Under the pieces are notes generated by a model. The model was not told the DNA's origin and did not search any database. It saw only the letters and a program-made list of their open reading frames with translations. A DNA stretch of 64,000 nt from Sepiola atlantica (taxonomy: Eukaryota; Mollusca; Cephalopoda; Sepiida; Sepiolidae), in NCBI GenBank assembly GCA_963556195.1, contig OY744551.1:13445096-13509095 (forward strand), in the 5' to 3' direction. Shown here piece after piece: positions 1 through 27,824 of this stretch. Position 1 is the stretch's first letter. Each line of letters begins with the position of its first letter. The translations under genes were made by a program, and so were the position numbers.

Positions 1-78
1 TTTTTTTAACGCGCAGCAGATCGTAGTAATTAATTTCCTTTTTTTAACGCGCAGCAGATCGTAGAAATCAATTTCTTT
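1..78. repeat. 38-bp direct repeat, two copies
   Basis: A T-run followed by AACGCGCAGCAGATCGTAG occurs twice, 38 bp apart, with few changes. No function is visible. Confidence 0.7.
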
Positions 79-902
79 CAAAAGTGACGGTCTATCTGCT
101 TGCAACCTGCTTGTCAAATGCCTGCTGCAATCTGATTGGTTAATAGTTTCGTCAACGCCCGGGCGCTTCCGAGACCTGCCCGAACGTTGACGACGCAAAG
201 TCACGGAAACGCAGTGCGTTCTCTATAAAAGTACTGAACAACCACATACCCATGTGAACATATGGCTTCTTTCTATTGATGAGGAGAAACACTTTTTGAG
301 GGAAGCAGTCTTTACGAATTTTTTTCAAAAAGTTTTCCATTGGAAATGTTTGTTTTAGAAGTTAGTCTGAGGTATATGGAAGTCAATTACATGAACCGTA
401 TAGTTTAGGCCTCCATTTTGTTCCCATAAACATCCGCCTACCCATGCATTGCGTACGCTGTTTTGTTAAGTCTCTTAAACCATATCTTATTTACACTGTT
501 TTTTTAACCTTATTTCAGATTCCTTTTTATTTGTGGGGTTTTAAAGTAAAAGAGACTTTATTAAAGTATGTAATGTTAATTTTTATAATTTTTAATATAT
601 TTGTAAAAAAGGTTTCATTTTTGTTCTCTTTATTTTGTTATATAATTTATTATGATATAAATAATTATTATTATTTTTATTATTATTATTCTTTAATTGA
701 TTTATAAATATTTTTTTTTAAATTTTTCCGTTATGTTCTCTTATATTAATTTCTTTGTTATTATTTTTTAATTTAAATATTTTTAATCTAGTCATTTAAT
801 TTTATTTATATATGTTTATATATTCTATTCTTAATAAAATTAATAAATATTTTTAGTCTTTAATTCTAAACCGAACTAAGTTATTTTTCCGCTGATAAAG
901 AG

Positions 903-948
903 TTAGCTCGCTTTCACCTTTTTTAAAAATAAGGTCAAAGCGAGCTAA
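903..948. other. 18-bp stem hairpin
   Basis: TTAGCTCGCTTTCACCTT at 903-920 is matched by its reverse complement at 931-948 with one mismatch and a 10-nt AT loop. No neighbouring gene explains it, so it is reported as structure only. Confidence 0.6.
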
Positions 949-1729
949 AAGAAAGTTAAGCCTGACTGAGTTTTTGTTTACTCATCACGAGGTATTATTC
1001 CATTATTTATCGTTGACTATGCACATTAGTATAACATTCTAATTCTGACTTTCTCCCACTTTTTTAATCCCGTAGGTTTTTTAAATTTTTTAATGTTGTT
1101 TTAATTTTTTACTTTTAACTTTTTAATTTAGAATTTTTTAAATTTTAAAATTTTAATCCTCCGAATCCAGAGGTGTAGTTAAAGCGATCAGCGGTCAGCA
1201 TGACATAAGCATGGCAGTGACATAAACTCACATATCAATGAAAAATTGTTTTTGCTATCCCATGCTAAAAATATCGGTAGAATTTGCAGGAAAAAATACA
1301 GAATTGGTAAGAATTATAAAAATTAAAATAAAACAGAGAAGCAAAATATCGTCAGAGAGTCACACAACGTGCGAGTCGATATTTTCCGGGGAGACCGACA
1401 TAAACAGACGCTGAAGAGACTCCGGTAAAGAGGCCTATTACAGGTTCCCATTGTTTGCATTTGAAACCGACGGTACCGATGTTGGTCTGATCTTTAGTAG
1501 TACATATATTAATAAATATTACGTTCTTATTTTGTAATTGCTCTAAATAATCAAGCACTCTGCTGGGGTTTTCAATTTAATAATTAGCAGATGTCAAAAT
1601 AGTATTTTCAAATAGTATAGTCAAACAAGTAGTTCAATTGAACTTTAATAAAATAGTTTTATCATTTTTTCCTTTCTTTCAATCAATATTTTATTTAAAA
1701 CCACTCTATAATTAATACATGAGTATTCG

Positions 1730-2900
1730 TATAAGATGTCCCATTCTAATTGATCTGTATAACTTTTTAACAAAACAAAATCGACTTTTAATCGGCATTT
1801 TCTGGTCGTTTACGTAAATAGCTTGATAATGCCAAAACGCTTAGCTTCTCAGTACGCTTGAGAAACAGACACTTTTTTGGTATTGTTGATGTGCTTAATT
1901 AAAATGACAACATTTGGATCTTATGAAAATAAAAAAAGATGTATCTTTATTGTTGGTGACGCTGAGAATACCAGGTCTGGTAGAAGTAAGATCCACACAC
2001 AGGTATTTGATGGTTGATTATTCTCTGAGACCTGATCGTTAGACAACTAGCGATATCAATTTCGAGTTGTTTTTATCTTATCACGGTAGCGTTTTCTCGC
2101 AGATGACGTTTCGTACACCTAGTGTTTCTTACATTTTGAAAATCTATCACATGTTGTCTCTTCCCGTGCAAATATTTTCTTGTGTTAAGATTATTTTTAT
2201 TCAAATAACTATTTGTTATTTATCATTATCTATCTTTTGATAATTGATCTCATGTCGTTTTTCCGTTCAGATGGTACTGGTGTTAAGCTTTTTAAAATTC
2301 AAATAGCCATTTGGCCATTCGATAATAATCTTATCTTTTGACAATCGTCAGGTGCATCTTATTATTGTAAACATGACTTTTCAGTACACACAGCCTGGAT
2401 ATTAAACAACTTTACTGTTAAATTGAGAACATCTTATAAATTCTGGCAGCAGATAATTAAAGAACAGTTGTTAATTTACTTGGAGACAAAACCAACCTCT
2501 TTGGTTCCATATTATCGCAGATAGCTGAATTGTACCCTGCCGACAAACTTCCGTCCTCTTCCTCTACCCAACCACATTCTGGAAAAATCTCTAAAACCGT
2601 TACCATCTGTAAAAATGTTGTTGCCTTTTTTTGTTCTAAAGAAAAACTAAATTTATCGAAAAAAATATTTTCACTGTAATCTTTCCCGTTATAAAGAATT
2701 CATTGATTTTTGTCGTCAAAAAAATAAATAAATTGTCATAAAAATAAACATACGGCGAGTGATTTTTCCTTCATTATATTTTGTATTTCAAAGACGTATC
2801 GTTCCGATTTCGACGCCGGTTCGTTTTGATTCGGTTTTGTTTGGTTTAAAAGCTATATCTGTACGAAGTTATCTAGTTTTAATCAAGGTTTTAACAGGAG
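1730..2900. repeat. Dispersed repeat, copy 1 (pair with 17480-18215)
   Basis: Several blocks recur in the same order near 17480-18215: a TTTTCTGGTCGTTTACGTAA-like block, a block around GTCATAAAAATAAACATACG, and a GGTTCGTTTTGATTCGG block followed by TTTAAAAGCTATAT. Here the spacing is longer and no long frame is open. The family is not recognised. Confidence 0.5.
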
Positions 2901-3039
2901 TTAACTAAAAAAACAATTAAGTGTGTAGTTATTAAAATGCAATATAAAATGTATTATAGGTTTCTCCTCTAAGCAATTATGCATTTTAATTTTTGAATGA
3001 CATTATTTCAGAAACTGCTGTTTATAGGTTGTTGACTAA

Positions 3040-3600
3040 ACACACACTTTTCCTGCTGACGTTTGCGTCTTTGGTCGTTTGGGCGGCTTTTCCACTCCTC
3101 GTACTACAGATTTGACTTTGGAGTGAAGTGGTTGATCTCTGTTTCATCCAGTGTCACACATTGACGAAAATACTTATTTTCCTTGCGCTGAAAAGGTTGC
3201 ACACTACGCCCTACGTTATCAATACGTTTTTGTTTATCGACTGTGAGCAAATGCAATATCCACTATGAAAACTACGTCATCATTGACAACTATTCATGCA
3301 AAATGGCGAATGACTCCCTTATAATATCTTCATATCATCTTATTCAGTCACTTTAATTTATGATCGGCTTAAACAGATTCGTGGACTTATGTTTTCCGAG
3401 ATAACTGCCGGATATGGACGACCTGGGCGTTCACCATCATATGTTTCTGCACACCAGAGCTTAAAGTCAGCATACCACATCTTAATCGTTGTTTTCTACG
3501 AAGTATTATCCAAATAACACTTATCAAGCCAATGCTTTCTTTAAACGTTATGTTTTTTTTTCTTATTAGAAAGCAATGCTCTATCAACACACGAAATTAA
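3040..3600 (-). pseudogene. mariner-family transposase relic
   Basis: Read on the minus strand, conceptual translation across stops and frameshifts gives two mariner-like pieces. At about 3560-3390 is a helix-turn-helix tail of the form IKMWYADFKLW followed by DGERPGRP, like the HRWF..F..G...DEPRSGRP segment of mariner transposases. At about 3180-3050 is FRQCVTLDETEINHFTPKSN, like the catalytic-core T.DE.W.H..TP motif. The intervening coding DNA is degraded and no terminal repeats were identified. The element is dead. Confidence 0.65.
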
Positions 3601-4331
3601 GAGTTTGTTTTTATTGTTTAAAAATTTTTTAACAGTCGCCTTGCGTAAATATCTGCAATTTGTGAACTAATACTCCGATGCCGGTCAAATTGTGATACCT
3701 ACCATAACAAAGTTCATATTTTATATTAATTATGAATATTTTTTTATGTGTTTGGTCCGGTACTTATAGAATAAACGATTTTACATACATTTTTTCTGTC
3801 CAATTTTGATGACATTTTACACATAGTTATAATACACCAATTAATAAAAAAATATATATTCATGGTATTTTGTTTGTTTGTTTTGTTTTACGACATATCG
3901 ACAAATTTCTGGTTATTTAATACTGAATTCGGTCATTTTGGTAAAAGTGTTAGGGTTCAAGTTCTTCATATATTCAAATATTTATTCATGGTGATTTGTT
4001 TGGTTGTTTTGTAAAGGAAAATAGTTATTTTTGTGTTTAGCTTTGCAGAACATGATTGAAGTTTTACAAAAGGAAAGGAAAAACCCCAGTAAAATCAATG
4101 TTTAATGTATATTAAGTAAGGAAGCTTCTATTTCAGACAACCTGACCTGATAGCAAAAGCATGGTAAATATGTATGGTGTGAATACTGTTACGCATGCAC
4201 AGACCTTCTCTCTTTTTAGATGAGCGGTATTTACGACTGATGTGCTCCATATACCGAATACATCTGTTTCAAGCGCCATGTATAATAACAAGAAAAACAA
4301 ATACACAATTAAATTAAAACGAAATACTTAA
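3601..4331. other. AT-rich 3' flank of gene 1
   Basis: No gene or domain is recognised. From about 4290 the sequence becomes similar to 40500-40690, the 3' flank of gene 2, which marks the downstream edge of the ancestral gene duplication. Confidence 0.5.
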
Positions 4332-4337
4332 TTTATT
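4332..4337 (-). promoter_or_regulatory. Polyadenylation signal of gene 1
   Basis: AATAAA on the minus strand, 165 bp beyond the gene 1 stop. The same signal lies at the corresponding place after gene 2 (40544-40549), in a conserved 3' UTR. Confidence 0.7.
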
Positions 4338-4501
4338 CGATATTTTTACAGTCATAATTATATTTGTGGTATATTTCATAAAAATAACAACGAGAACTTC
4401 ATCTCGTTTAATCATCGATATGTTAAAATTTTTATCGATTTGATGAAAACTATTTCAAATGACAAAACGAAGAATATTTCCCATGAAAATCATTCCTTGT
4501 T

Positions 4502-19649
<15,148 letters not shown>

Positions 19650-19740
19650 GGTGGAGTGGTTCTTGACTTCTCAGCTAAACCAAAAGTGAACGCAAACACA
19701 AGAATGGCTGATATGTGGTCGAACAGTCAAATACACCTGA

Positions 19741-19747
19741 ATTTATA
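19741..19747 (-). promoter_or_regulatory. TATA box of gene 1
   Basis: CGGGTATAAATTCAG on the minus strand, 98 bp before the ATG. A TTTTAATTGGGT block lies about 10 bp further upstream. Both are shared with genes 2 and 3. Confidence 0.85.
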
Positions 19748-20130
19748 CCCGTTTTTTTTACCCAATTAAAATCACGTCATAAATTGTCAATTGTCGACCA
19801 CGAGGTTAGAAGAGTGTGAGGAAATAGTTCACTTGTTGAAAACAATGATGATCTCGTAGAACAGCCATCACTAAACAGAACACACTAAACGAGTGCACAC
19901 TTCCATTGAGCAAACACTGTGAGTAATTATCTTTTCTAATGTCGTCATTTCAAATAAAAGAACATGGCTCTTTAACGCCAAGCTAATTCTAATTCTTGGG
20001 TTACGTTGATCCGTTGATTTGTTGAACAATTCTTAGTTTTAATCGAGGCTCAAAGAAAGGACCGGATCATTTGAAAAAGTAATTTCGCGGTTTTGTTGTT
20101 TATATCTATTAATTATCTTTTACTTTTTTG

Positions 20131-22692
20131 TTCATGTACTTTTAGATGAAAAACACAGGAAATATATATAATAGTAGAAATACTTGTCTACGCTCGCTGT
20201 CAAGTTATAATTACAATATTAACAAGTGATATATTTATATAATTATTCGATTGATTATGAACATTTTTAGACAAAAACAAATGTTTATTAAATTTATTTA
20301 TTATTTATTATTGTTCATGTATTTTTAGATGAAAAACACAGGAAATATATATAATAGTAGAGATACTTGTCTACACTGGCTGTCAAGTCATAATTACAAT
20401 ATTAACAAGTGAAATCTTTATATAATTATTCGATTGATTATGAACATTTTTAGACAAAAACAAATGTTTATATTATTTATTTATTATTTATTATTGTTCA
20501 TGTACTTTTAGTTGAAACACACAGGAAATATATATAATAGTAGAAATACTTGTCTACACTGGCTGTCAAGTCATAATTACAATATTAACAAGTGAAATCT
20601 TTATATAATTATTCGATTGATTATGAATATTTTTAGATAAAAACAAATGTTTATTAAATTTATTTATTATTTATTATTGTTCATGTACTTTTAGATGAAA
20701 AACACAGGAAATATATATAACAGTAGAAATACTTGTCTACACTGGCTGTCAAGTCATAATTACAATATTAACAAGTGAAATCTTTATATAATTATTCGAT
20801 TGATTATGAACATTTTTAGACAAAAACAAATGTTTATTAAATTTATTTATTATTTATTATTGTTCATGTACTTTTAGATGAAAAACACAGGAAATATATA
20901 TAATAGTAGAAATACTTGTCTACACTGGCTGTCAAGTCATAATTACAATATTAACAAGTGAAATCTTTATATAATTATTCGATTGATTATGAACATTTTT
21001 AGACAAAAACAAATGTTTATTAAATTTATTTATTATTTATTATTGTTCATATACTTTTAGATGAAAAACACAGGAAATATATATAATAGTAGAAATACTT
21101 GTCTACACTGGCTGTCAAGTCATAATTACAATATTAACAAGTGAAATCTTTATATAATTATTCGATTGATTATGAACATTTTTAGACAAAAACAAATGTT
21201 TATTAAATTTATTTATTATTTATTATTGTTCATGTACTTTTAGATGAAAAACACAGGAAATATATATAATAGTAGAAATACTTGTCTACACTGGCTGTCA
21301 AGTCATAATTACAATATTAACAAGTGAAATCTTTATATAATTATTCGATTGATTATGAACATTTTTAGACAAAAACAAATGTTTATTAAATTTATTTATT
21401 ATTTATTATTGTTCATATACTTTTAGATGAAAAACACAGGAAATATATATAATAGTAGAAATACTTGTCTACACTGGCTGTCAAGTCATAATTACAATAT
21501 TAACAAGTGAAATCTTTATATAATTATTCGATTGATTATGAACATTTTTAGACAAAAACAAATGTTTATTAAATTTATTTATTATTTATTATTGTTCATG
21601 TACTTTTAGATGAAAAACACAGGAAATATATATAATAGTAGAAATACTTGTCTACACTGGCTGTCAAGTCATAATTACAATATTAACAAGTGAAATCTTT
21701 ATATAATTATTCGATTGATTATGAACATTTTTAGACAAAAACAAATGTTTATTAAATTTATTTATTATTTATTATTGTTCATATACTTTTAGATGAAAAA
21801 CACAGGAAATATATATAATAGTAGAAATACTTGTCTACACTGGCTGTCAAGTCATAATTACAATATTAACAAGTGAAATCTTTATATAATTATTCGATTG
21901 ATTATGAACATTTTTAGACAAAAACAAATGTTTATTAAATTTATTTATTATTTATTATTGTTCATGTACTGTTAGATGAAAAACACAGGAAATATATATA
22001 ATAGTAGAAATACTTGTCTACACTGGCTGTCAAGTCATAATTACAATATTAACAAGTGAAATCTTTATATAATTATTCGATTGATTATGAACATTTTTAG
22101 ACAAAAACAAATGTTTATTAAATTTATTTATTATTTATTATTGTTCATATACTTTTAGATGAAAAACACAGGAAATATATATAATAGTAGAAATACTTGT
22201 CTACACTGGCTGTCAAGTCATAATTACAATATTAACAAGTGAAATCTTTATATAATTATTCGATTGATTATGAACATTTTTAGACAAAAACAAATGTTTA
22301 TTAAATTTATTTATTATTTATTATTGTTCATGTACTGTTAGATGAAAAACACAGGAAATATATATAATAGTAGAAATACTTGTCTACACTGGCTGTCAAG
22401 TCATAATTACAATATTAACAAGTGAAATCTTTATATAATTATTCGATTGATTATGAACATTTTTAGACAAAAACAAATGTTTATTAAATTTATTTATTAT
22501 TTATTATTGTTCATGTACTTTTAGATGAAAAACACAGGAAATATATATAATAGTAGAAATACTTGTCTACACTGGCTGTCAAGTCATAATTACAATATTA
22601 ACAAGTGATATCTTTATATAATTATTCGATTAGTTATGAACATTTTTTGACAAAAAACAAATGTTTATATTATTTATTTATTATTTATTATC
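20131..22692. repeat. 183-bp satellite, 14 tandem copies
   Basis: Unit starts (TTCATGTACTTTTAGATGAA or variants) recur every 183 bp at 20131, 20314, 20497, 20680, 20863, 21046, 21229, 21412, 21595, 21778, 21961, 22144, 22327 and 22510. Copies 4 to 13 are nearly identical; the outer ones diverge. ATAC and GTAC variants alternate from 21046 to 22327, a 366-bp two-unit period. It begins about 480 bp upstream of the gene 1 ATG. Confidence 0.97.
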
Positions 22693-22734
22693 ATTATGAT
22701 TATTATTTGTACTCACTAGGATTCCTCACACAGG

Positions 22735-23645
22735 TCATCGTCAGTTAGTGGTCACTGATAATAACGGTGCTTTTCCCTGGAGTCTGGGTGGCAACAAGTC
22801 TCCCCAGATTTACAAGTAATCTCCACCTCTTTTGACGACCTTAACAAATGAATTTGCTTTATCGCAATAGCTGCTTACCATTGATCTGTCGCTGGCAAAA
22901 ACACTTCGTATTCGGTATAATTTAGGGTAGCAATAAGCCTTCCCAAAATCTCAGTACTTTCCGCATTTTCTAGTATAGGTCTGGTGAGTGAATTCCTTCT
23001 TATGTCTTTCCATCTTCCTCGACCCGTCACAGCTCTTTTGTGTGATATCAGCCTAGGCTGATGCTATTTTATGGGGGGAGGGAGAACAGTTTATAAGAGA
23101 GTTTACAGTTTCAGTTCCATTGGGTTCATCTGGTGTACCTTCCATCTTTTTCTTTTTTTTTTTTTTTACTTCTTTTGCATTTTCCACGCGGCTTGTTTGT
23201 GTTCGTAGTTTATGTAAGTTGGTTGCCACATTCGAGGATTTTCTTTTAAGATTTCAGCTGTGTTCATCATTGCTGGCCGTTGTATAGTCTTAGTCTCTCC
23301 TTTGATTCCAATTGTTCTTATTCGTTGGTTTTAGAAGCTTTTAGGAGCTGTTCTTAGTGCTCCTACAATTACTGGTATTATATTGACTTTCTTTATGTCC
23401 CATATTCCTTTCAGTTCTCTGACAATCTCCGTGTATTAGCTTCTGTTTTCTGTCTCTTTGATCTTTATCGTGTTGTCTGCTGTGACGACAAAATATACAA
23501 ATTGGCAGTTTCTTTCCGTCTTGTTATCTATTATGACGTCCGGCTTCCTTACATGGATGAGTTTATTTGTTTGTACTCCTATTCCCCAGACAGTTTTGTG
23601 GTTTACGTTTTCCAGTACTGTCTCATGTGTGTGTCTATACCATTT
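22735..23645 (-). pseudogene. LINE fragment A (post-RT region and 3' end)
   Basis: The minus strand reads VWGIGVQTNKLIHVRKPDVI, then FVVTADNTIKIKE, then IIPVIVGALRTAPKSF (IPVIVGAL at 23355-23378). This is the pattern downstream of the reverse transcriptase in a widespread class of metazoan LINEs (RRPDIV...VPVVIGALG). Stops interrupt the frame. The 3' end (about 22735-22800, GACTCCAGGGAAAAGCACC on the minus strand) recurs at 30770-30840 and is followed by AAT-rich sequence, the usual tail. Confidence 0.75.
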
Positions 23646-23739
23646 GTCTGTATGTTACAAAAGGCAGTATTTTCCATATCTAAGCGCAAGCACAGGAGAT
23701 ACAGAGTAGATTTAATCTTGAAAAGACCAATGCTCAATA

Positions 23740-24200
23740 GGAAGAGAGTTCCATAAGCCTGCAGTTCTTGGAAACAAGCTACTGGAATAGGAAGCTGTAT
23801 TTTAATAAGGTATCAAAACAGTGAATGGGTGGAGACCACTAGACCAATGAGTCGAACGAGCTGGAATAAAGGAAGCAGGAAAAAGATCAGACATTCCTGA
23901 AAAACATATGTCATAATAATATTTATATAAACGACTAGTAACATCACGTCCGTGAGAGAAGGGGTGCAGAGAACAAGAGAGTGTAAGGTAAAGCAAATTA
24001 CAGATAAGAATCTGAACCTCATTAACAACCCTCAACTGGGGCAGAGATTCATCAGCCCAAATATGACAAAAGTACTCCATACATGGTCTGATAGTTGATT
24101 TGTAGAGATAGAGAATAGCTCCAGGTGTATGTTCTTTAAATAAATGAAAAATATTTTCAAAAGATGTTTTAATTGTTATAATTAGTTTGACCAACAATTA
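23740..24200 (-). pseudogene. LINE fragment B, copy 1 (RT C-terminal tail)
   Basis: An open frame at 23802-24197 reads ILYLYKSTIRPCMEYFCHIW, then SHGRDVTSRLYKYYYDICFS, then RSTHWSSGLHPFTVLIPY. This is the tail of a LINE ORF2 common in invertebrates (YKS.IRP.MEYC.HIW ... RSTR.S..LH.F.V.IP). A second copy lies at 30200-30640 in the same orientation. It is a 5'-truncated fossil. Confidence 0.75.
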
Positions 24201-24649
24201 ATGTTGTGATTAATCATTCCATATAGTTAAGTGAGGGAAACCCCCTAGCCTTAAAGCCTTCTTTCTGCAACCTCAATCGCCGGGACTTATTGAGTCATGT
24301 TTTATATTTGTAAAACAATATAATAACTTATTACTTTTGTTATGTAAGGAGAAAACTTTAAAATGCACGTCAGAGTTTTTGCATTTTGGAATGAAATTAA
24401 AGTAGAATAAATGATAGATGCGATTATGACGTAACTGGCCACGGGTACGTCTACTAGCAGATAAAAAGGTAATACGATCGACCGTAGTCGAGCGCAACCT
24501 GAAGGCACCTACACTGAGATGTAGGGGATCGTGCCATCCTTTTCTCAGGATTACTCCACTGACCATTCATTCTCACATTATAATGTTGTTTAGCAAGGGG
24601 GCATCACGTACTATTTTAAAAATATTTTTGTATAACTCGACCTAGGATT

Positions 24650-25075
24650 GAACCATAATAATAATAATATTGATAATAATAATAGTAATAAAAATAGTAA
24701 TAATAATAACAGCGACGACAACAACGATAATGGTGGTCAATAATATTTAAGAATTTATAAAAAAATAATGGTTTAGGAAAGAAATAGAATAATTAAGAAA
24801 TATTATAAATACTACGAGGTAGTGATAATCATAATAATAGTAAATAATAAGATAATGTTTGCCGATATTGTGATATGGGTTAATGTTTGCAATAATGCTG
24901 ATCATATAAAAATAGTAATACTAGTGGTTTTACCGACAGAAGTAATCAGAGTGGTAATCCCAGTAATTTTAACAATAGTCCTAATGATAGTGAAAAATAA
25001 ATAAATAATAATAGAACAGTACAAATAGTAGTAGTAGTTATAATTATGATAATAATAACAATAAAGATGAAAACA

Positions 25076-25173
<98 letters not shown>

Positions 25174-25500
25174 GTTATAGATAATGACATTATGATTAAT
25201 GACAGTGGAAGCAAAAGTCAGGTAACAGCAAAACATGGCATTATCAATATTATTAATAATAGTATTAATGTTAATTTCACGGTCGCAAATATTAATAACT
25301 ATGATAGTAACAGCAGACCTGATACCACCACTAACAACAATAATCATCTTGATAAAAGTACAGAAATAATTCAATATCAAATAATAAAGTTTAAAATATT
25401 TATAATAGTAATAATAATTGATAATGATAATCTAAAAATAATCTAAAAAATATAGAAATATTAATCAATAAATGGATAAAAATATATAAGGGAATATTTA
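24650..25500. repeat. AAT-rich simple-sequence region
   Basis: Degenerate AAT/AGT triplets with a purer (AAT)n at about 25075-25172. Open frames on both strands here are compositional artefacts. Confidence 0.85.
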
Positions 25501-25564
25501 AGGGTAAAGAAAAATACAGGTGACAATTAGTATCAATCGTTGTGAATATGATCATAAAAATATT

Positions 25565-25682
<118 letters not shown>

Positions 25683-25769
25683 ATAAAAAAAGGTATAAGG
25701 TGATAGTTGTGTTGACAAAATTACCAGTTGATGGGTAGGTGAATTTTTTTTTAATAGATAGTAACAACC

Positions 25770-27824
25770 TAAGGAGTTATAAGTGGATTACTAAGAAGGT
25801 GTAATCTAGTATGCCTTGATGTTTCTTGTTTTTTGCTTAGAATTTTGCCCCTATCACTAAATTTAATTATTTCAAGTTTTTCTGTTAGGCAAAGGTAAAA
25901 AATTGAGTTCAGGGAACCACAGGTGCTAGTTTTTCTAAATGTGTTCCACGTCACTGTTAGTGATTGGTTATTGTTATATAGTTCCCAGTAATATATAGAA
26001 AGTATGGTTTTTTATATGTAGGGTTATTAAAAGAACACTTATGGCCAGTATATCTTTCTTTGAAGGTATTATCAGCCAAACCTATGTAGAATTTTTTCAG
26101 GGTTGGGTTTACTTTAGTAGAGATTGTTGCTTGATATACTGATTGGGTTATTTGGCAATTTTGTTGTAATGGGCATTCTTTTTTGTTTTTGCAGTTACAG
26201 GCCTTGGTATTTGTTGTTTTCATTGCGGTAGTTTTTTCGTTTAGAATTTAATTGTTATGTTTTTTCATTACTTTTTCTAAATTTTCGCCACAGCTATAGC
26301 TTAATTGGAGGGCGTTTTTATAAAAAATGTTATGCAGTATATTGTTGGAAGGAGAGTGTAGATTAATTAAGTCTAAAAACTTTTTACCGAATTTGGTTTT
26401 AACCATGTTATTATATGGGGTGTGAACCAAATACTTTTTCTACCCCTATTTATGCGTCTGTTGTTGAGAGGTGTAGGTTTGGTGAATTTAATTTGGGTGT
26501 TTTTGTATCCACTTTGCTTAAACTCTTTATTGTAAAAGTCCTTATGTTTGTTAAAAATTTCTTTATTAGAAGAGTTATCACTAATTCGTTTTTCGATTGA
26601 TCTGGGTATGTGTTGAATTATGTTTTTTGGTGGTTAGAGAGTAGGTGGGCATAGATCGGGTTGGCATTGTCTTTAGTATACGGTGCATAAGTTTCTTTAT
26701 TTAAGTTGAATGTTACGTCTAAAAAGTTAACTATTTTAATGTTAGATGTTATTTCTACTTTGAGATCTAATCTTTTCATTTCTCTAAGGATATTTTTTTT
26801 ACTCTTTCACATTTTTGTCCATTTGAGTTCTTTACTATTAGTAATCCGTCATCCCTATACAGACCTATATCTTCAATGCTAATGTTTTTTGTGAGATTAT
26901 ATAGTATGTAAAGACGAACTAGATCAATGACTTCTGCTGAGTCCAAGGAGCCCATAGAAACATCAAAATATCTAAATTGATTGCTTTTAGTCCATTGTTC
27001 ATGTTTACAGATTAGTACTGTATTTCTGCATTTTCAAATTATATTGATTTCATCGACGGAAATATCAGATAGAAGTGTGGCAAAATCGATAACATTTTCA
27101 AAAAGTTCTTTAGATATAGATGAGTAATAATTAATAATGTCAAACTGGATGCACGAGCAATTAGTTTTATTTACTATGTTAAGGAACCAGCTCATTGTAA
27201 CTGCAGTATTTATCCATTGATTTAGTTAATAAAATGTTTTATCTGGTTTTTTATTTGTTCTAAATTTTTTTTACTAATTTTCCATATTTCTTGTCTTGTG
27301 CGGTTAATAAGTCTAGTGGTTGGTTTTGTTCGGAAGTCAGGTTTATGATCTTTGAGAATAATATATGCTTCTTTTTCTTTTAGTTTACTTACTCTATCGC
27401 TGATCTTAAGTTTATCTGTGATAACTTTACTATCGGTATTGATGTTACGGACTAAATTAATATTATATTTTTTGTAGTTTTATAGAAGTTTTGAGTTTTA
27501 TTAGCTTTAGTTAGTATATATTCTGATCTATTAATTTCTTTAACTATTTTGTCTAGTTTCTTTTGAAATGTTTTTTTTGTGGTGAAATGTGATGTCCCTA
27601 ACAATATTCATTAAATCTATTTCGAACCCGTCAAGATGTTCAACGTGGGGTGCAGTTCCTTGATTTTTAAATCCATAATAATCCCTCGATTCATTGCATG
27701 TGGATCTCTCCAGGAAAAAGCTAGCTTTCCACTTCATCCTCCTCAAAAGTTCTTCAATCTTCATAATAAGTATAAGTAGATAGTTCCGTTTGTTGTTAGT
27801 CGGAATACTTGGTAAAATATTCAT
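25770..27824 (-). pseudogene. Penelope-like retroelement, degenerate, near full length
   Basis: Read on the minus strand in three frames with stops. The N-terminal part at 27824-27540 reads IEELLRRMKWKASFFLER, then YYGFKNQGTAP, then FEIDLMNIV. The reverse transcriptase follows with IQFDIINYYSSI (FD at 27139-27144), RYFDVSMGSLDSAEV at about 26970-26930 and IGLYRDDGLLIV (YRDD at 26848-26859). The C-terminal segment (26223-25957) has cysteines ACNCKNKKECPLQQNC and KKFYIGLADNTFKERYTGHK, a GIY-YIG-type endonuclease module. RT plus C-terminal GIY-YIG defines the Penelope-like class. The clade is not assigned and the copy cannot be functional. Confidence 0.85.

Larger units (their letters stand above)
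79..3039. other. AT-rich flank, no gene recognised
   Basis: The stretch is dominated by T-rich and AT-rich sequence. Open frames are short (under 90 codons), compositionally biased and without recognisable domains. Inside it lie a hairpin at 903-948 and one member of a dispersed repeat pair at about 1730-2900, both listed separately. Confidence 0.6.

Noticed and set aside
152..707. Small frames at 152-340 (minus) and 444-707 (plus)
   Set aside because: No domain; the second is a low-complexity AT-rich translation.
4188..4212. GTTACGCATGCACAGACCTT resembles part of exon 5 (GTTGCGCATGCACAGACTCC), possible relic exon
   Set aside because: The match stops after ~24 nt and neither flank continues; too short to call an exon remnant.
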